Below, piece by piece: positions 5,618-6,222 of a stretch of DNA of 6,222 nucleotides. Below the pieces are notes generated by a model. It was not told the origin of the DNA. It made no database searches and saw nothing but the letters and a program-made list of their open reading frames with translations. The position numbers were made by a program, and so were the translations under genes. The stretch comes from Chitinophagaceae bacterium (GTDB lineage: Bacteria > Bacteroidota > Bacteroidia > Chitinophagales > Chitinophagaceae), in assembly GCA_025455205.1 (NCBI GenBank), contig JALOMZ010000158.1:1-6222 (forward strand). Direction: 5' to 3'. How positions within the stretch are numbered: the stretch's first letter is position 1; every line of letters begins with the position of its first letter.

Positions 5618-6222
5618 CAATGATCCCCTCAACATCAAGGTGGGCAATCCCGGACTGGTGCAGGCTTTCAATCACCGGATAGGACTCAACTATAATTTCT
5701 ACCAGGTGCTCACAAACAGAGGGCTGTGGATGAGCCTGAGCTTCAATCCGGTGAGCAATGCCTTTTCCACCCGGGATGTGGTGGATCCTTTCGGCCGTCG
5801 TGTGTCGCAGACCGTAAATGTGAATGGCAACTACACCGCCTATGGATATATCTCCTACAACTTCAAATGGAACAAGGCGGATCTGGGTGTTGACCTTTCC
5901 ATGAATCCGCAGCTCAGCCGCTTTACCAACTTCATCAATGGGGAAGAAAACAGCACCAGCAGCCGTAACCTGGGTTTCAGCGCCAGCATCAACAAGTACA
6001 AAGAGAAAAAATACAGCTTTTACCTGAGCCAGGGAGCCACCTACAATTACAGCGCTTCCTCCATACGTCCGGAACTTACTACCCGTTACTGGACTGCACG
6101 AACCGGTTTTGATGGTAGTGTGGATCTGCCCCTGAACATTGTTATCCGAAGCGATTTCAGCTACAACTGGCGGCAAACCACGGATGTGTTTACCGACAAC
6201 AATAATGCTTTCATCTGGAATG
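5592..6222 (+). CDS. Outer-membrane beta-barrel protein, C-terminal part in a shifted frame (runs off the window)
   Basis: Open from just after a TGA at 5589-5591 to the last base (about 210 codons), with no stop. It reads EPIEPVADNNDPLNIKVGNP at its start, which matches the conserved IxxIQPV.NN.DPLN...GNP.L block of the same barrel family, then alternating amphipathic beta-strands rich in Tyr, Phe, Asn and Trp (GLNYNFYQ, WMSLSFNPVSNAF, YGYISYNFKWNKADL). This is the continuation of the protein beginning at 3776 rather than a separate gene: it has no signal peptide or start region, and its homology picks up where the upstream frame stops. The C-terminal strands lie beyond the window. Confidence 0.85.

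Noticed and set aside
4865..5671. Long minus-strand open frame (268 codons) opposite the barrel gene
   Set aside because: Shadow of the barrel coding strand; it also spans the frame break, which does not affect it by chance. No family resemblance seen.
5577..6176. Minus-strand open frame opposite the C-terminal part of the barrel
   Set aside because: The plus strand here encodes typical beta-barrel strands in one open frame to the window end; the minus frame has no recognisable features.

Overview
Most of this window (about 337-6222) looks like chromosome from a Bacteroidota bacterium, probably a Chitinophagaceae-like member of Chitinophagales. The basis is family recognition by eye: a large outer-membrane beta-barrel/TonB-receptor-type protein with the plug signature LVDGDEFFGDDPTLAT, a DUF4403 protein, a Bacteroidota-style arginyl-tRNA synthetase, TAnnTTTG-type -7 boxes and no clear Shine-Dalgarno sequences. 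The first ~330 bases have a different character. They are GC-rich (38 of the first 60 bases are G or C) and hold the tail of a SHOCT-domain protein facing the tail of a DUF411 (putative copper/metal-binding) protein, a pairing I associate with proteobacterial metal-resistance regions.

Layout: 1-120 (+) is the C-terminal end of the SHOCT protein. 190-336 (-) is the C-terminal 48 residues of the DUF411 protein. At about 325-337 both the DUF411 gene and the following DUF4403 gene lose their 5' ends at one point, head to head, which marks a chimeric junction: an assembly join or a real recombination. 331-1149 (+) is DUF4403 without its N-terminal part. 1156-1644 (-) is a complete GtrA-family four-helix membrane protein, converging on DUF4403 with a 6-bp gap. 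A 95-bp divergent intergenic region carries two opposed -7-like boxes. 1740-3641 (+) is a complete argS. The 134-bp gap after it contains a striking nested inverted repeat (3712-3764) that ends 11 bases before the next start codon. From 3776 to the window end runs an outer-membrane beta-barrel gene, broken near 5592-5603, where the frame changes and a conserved piece of the barrel (roughly 35-45 residues by recollection of the family) seems to be missing.

The genes do not form an obvious pathway. ArgS is housekeeping, GtrA is probably linked to polyprenyl-linked sugar transfer for the cell envelope, DUF4403 is an envelope-associated family of unknown function, and the barrel protein is probably an outer-membrane transporter. 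I see no CRISPR array, tRNA, rRNA, transposase or defence system, and no convincing undescribed multi-gene system. The points most worth checking are the two breakpoints (about 330 and about 5600) and the nested hairpin at 3712-3764.
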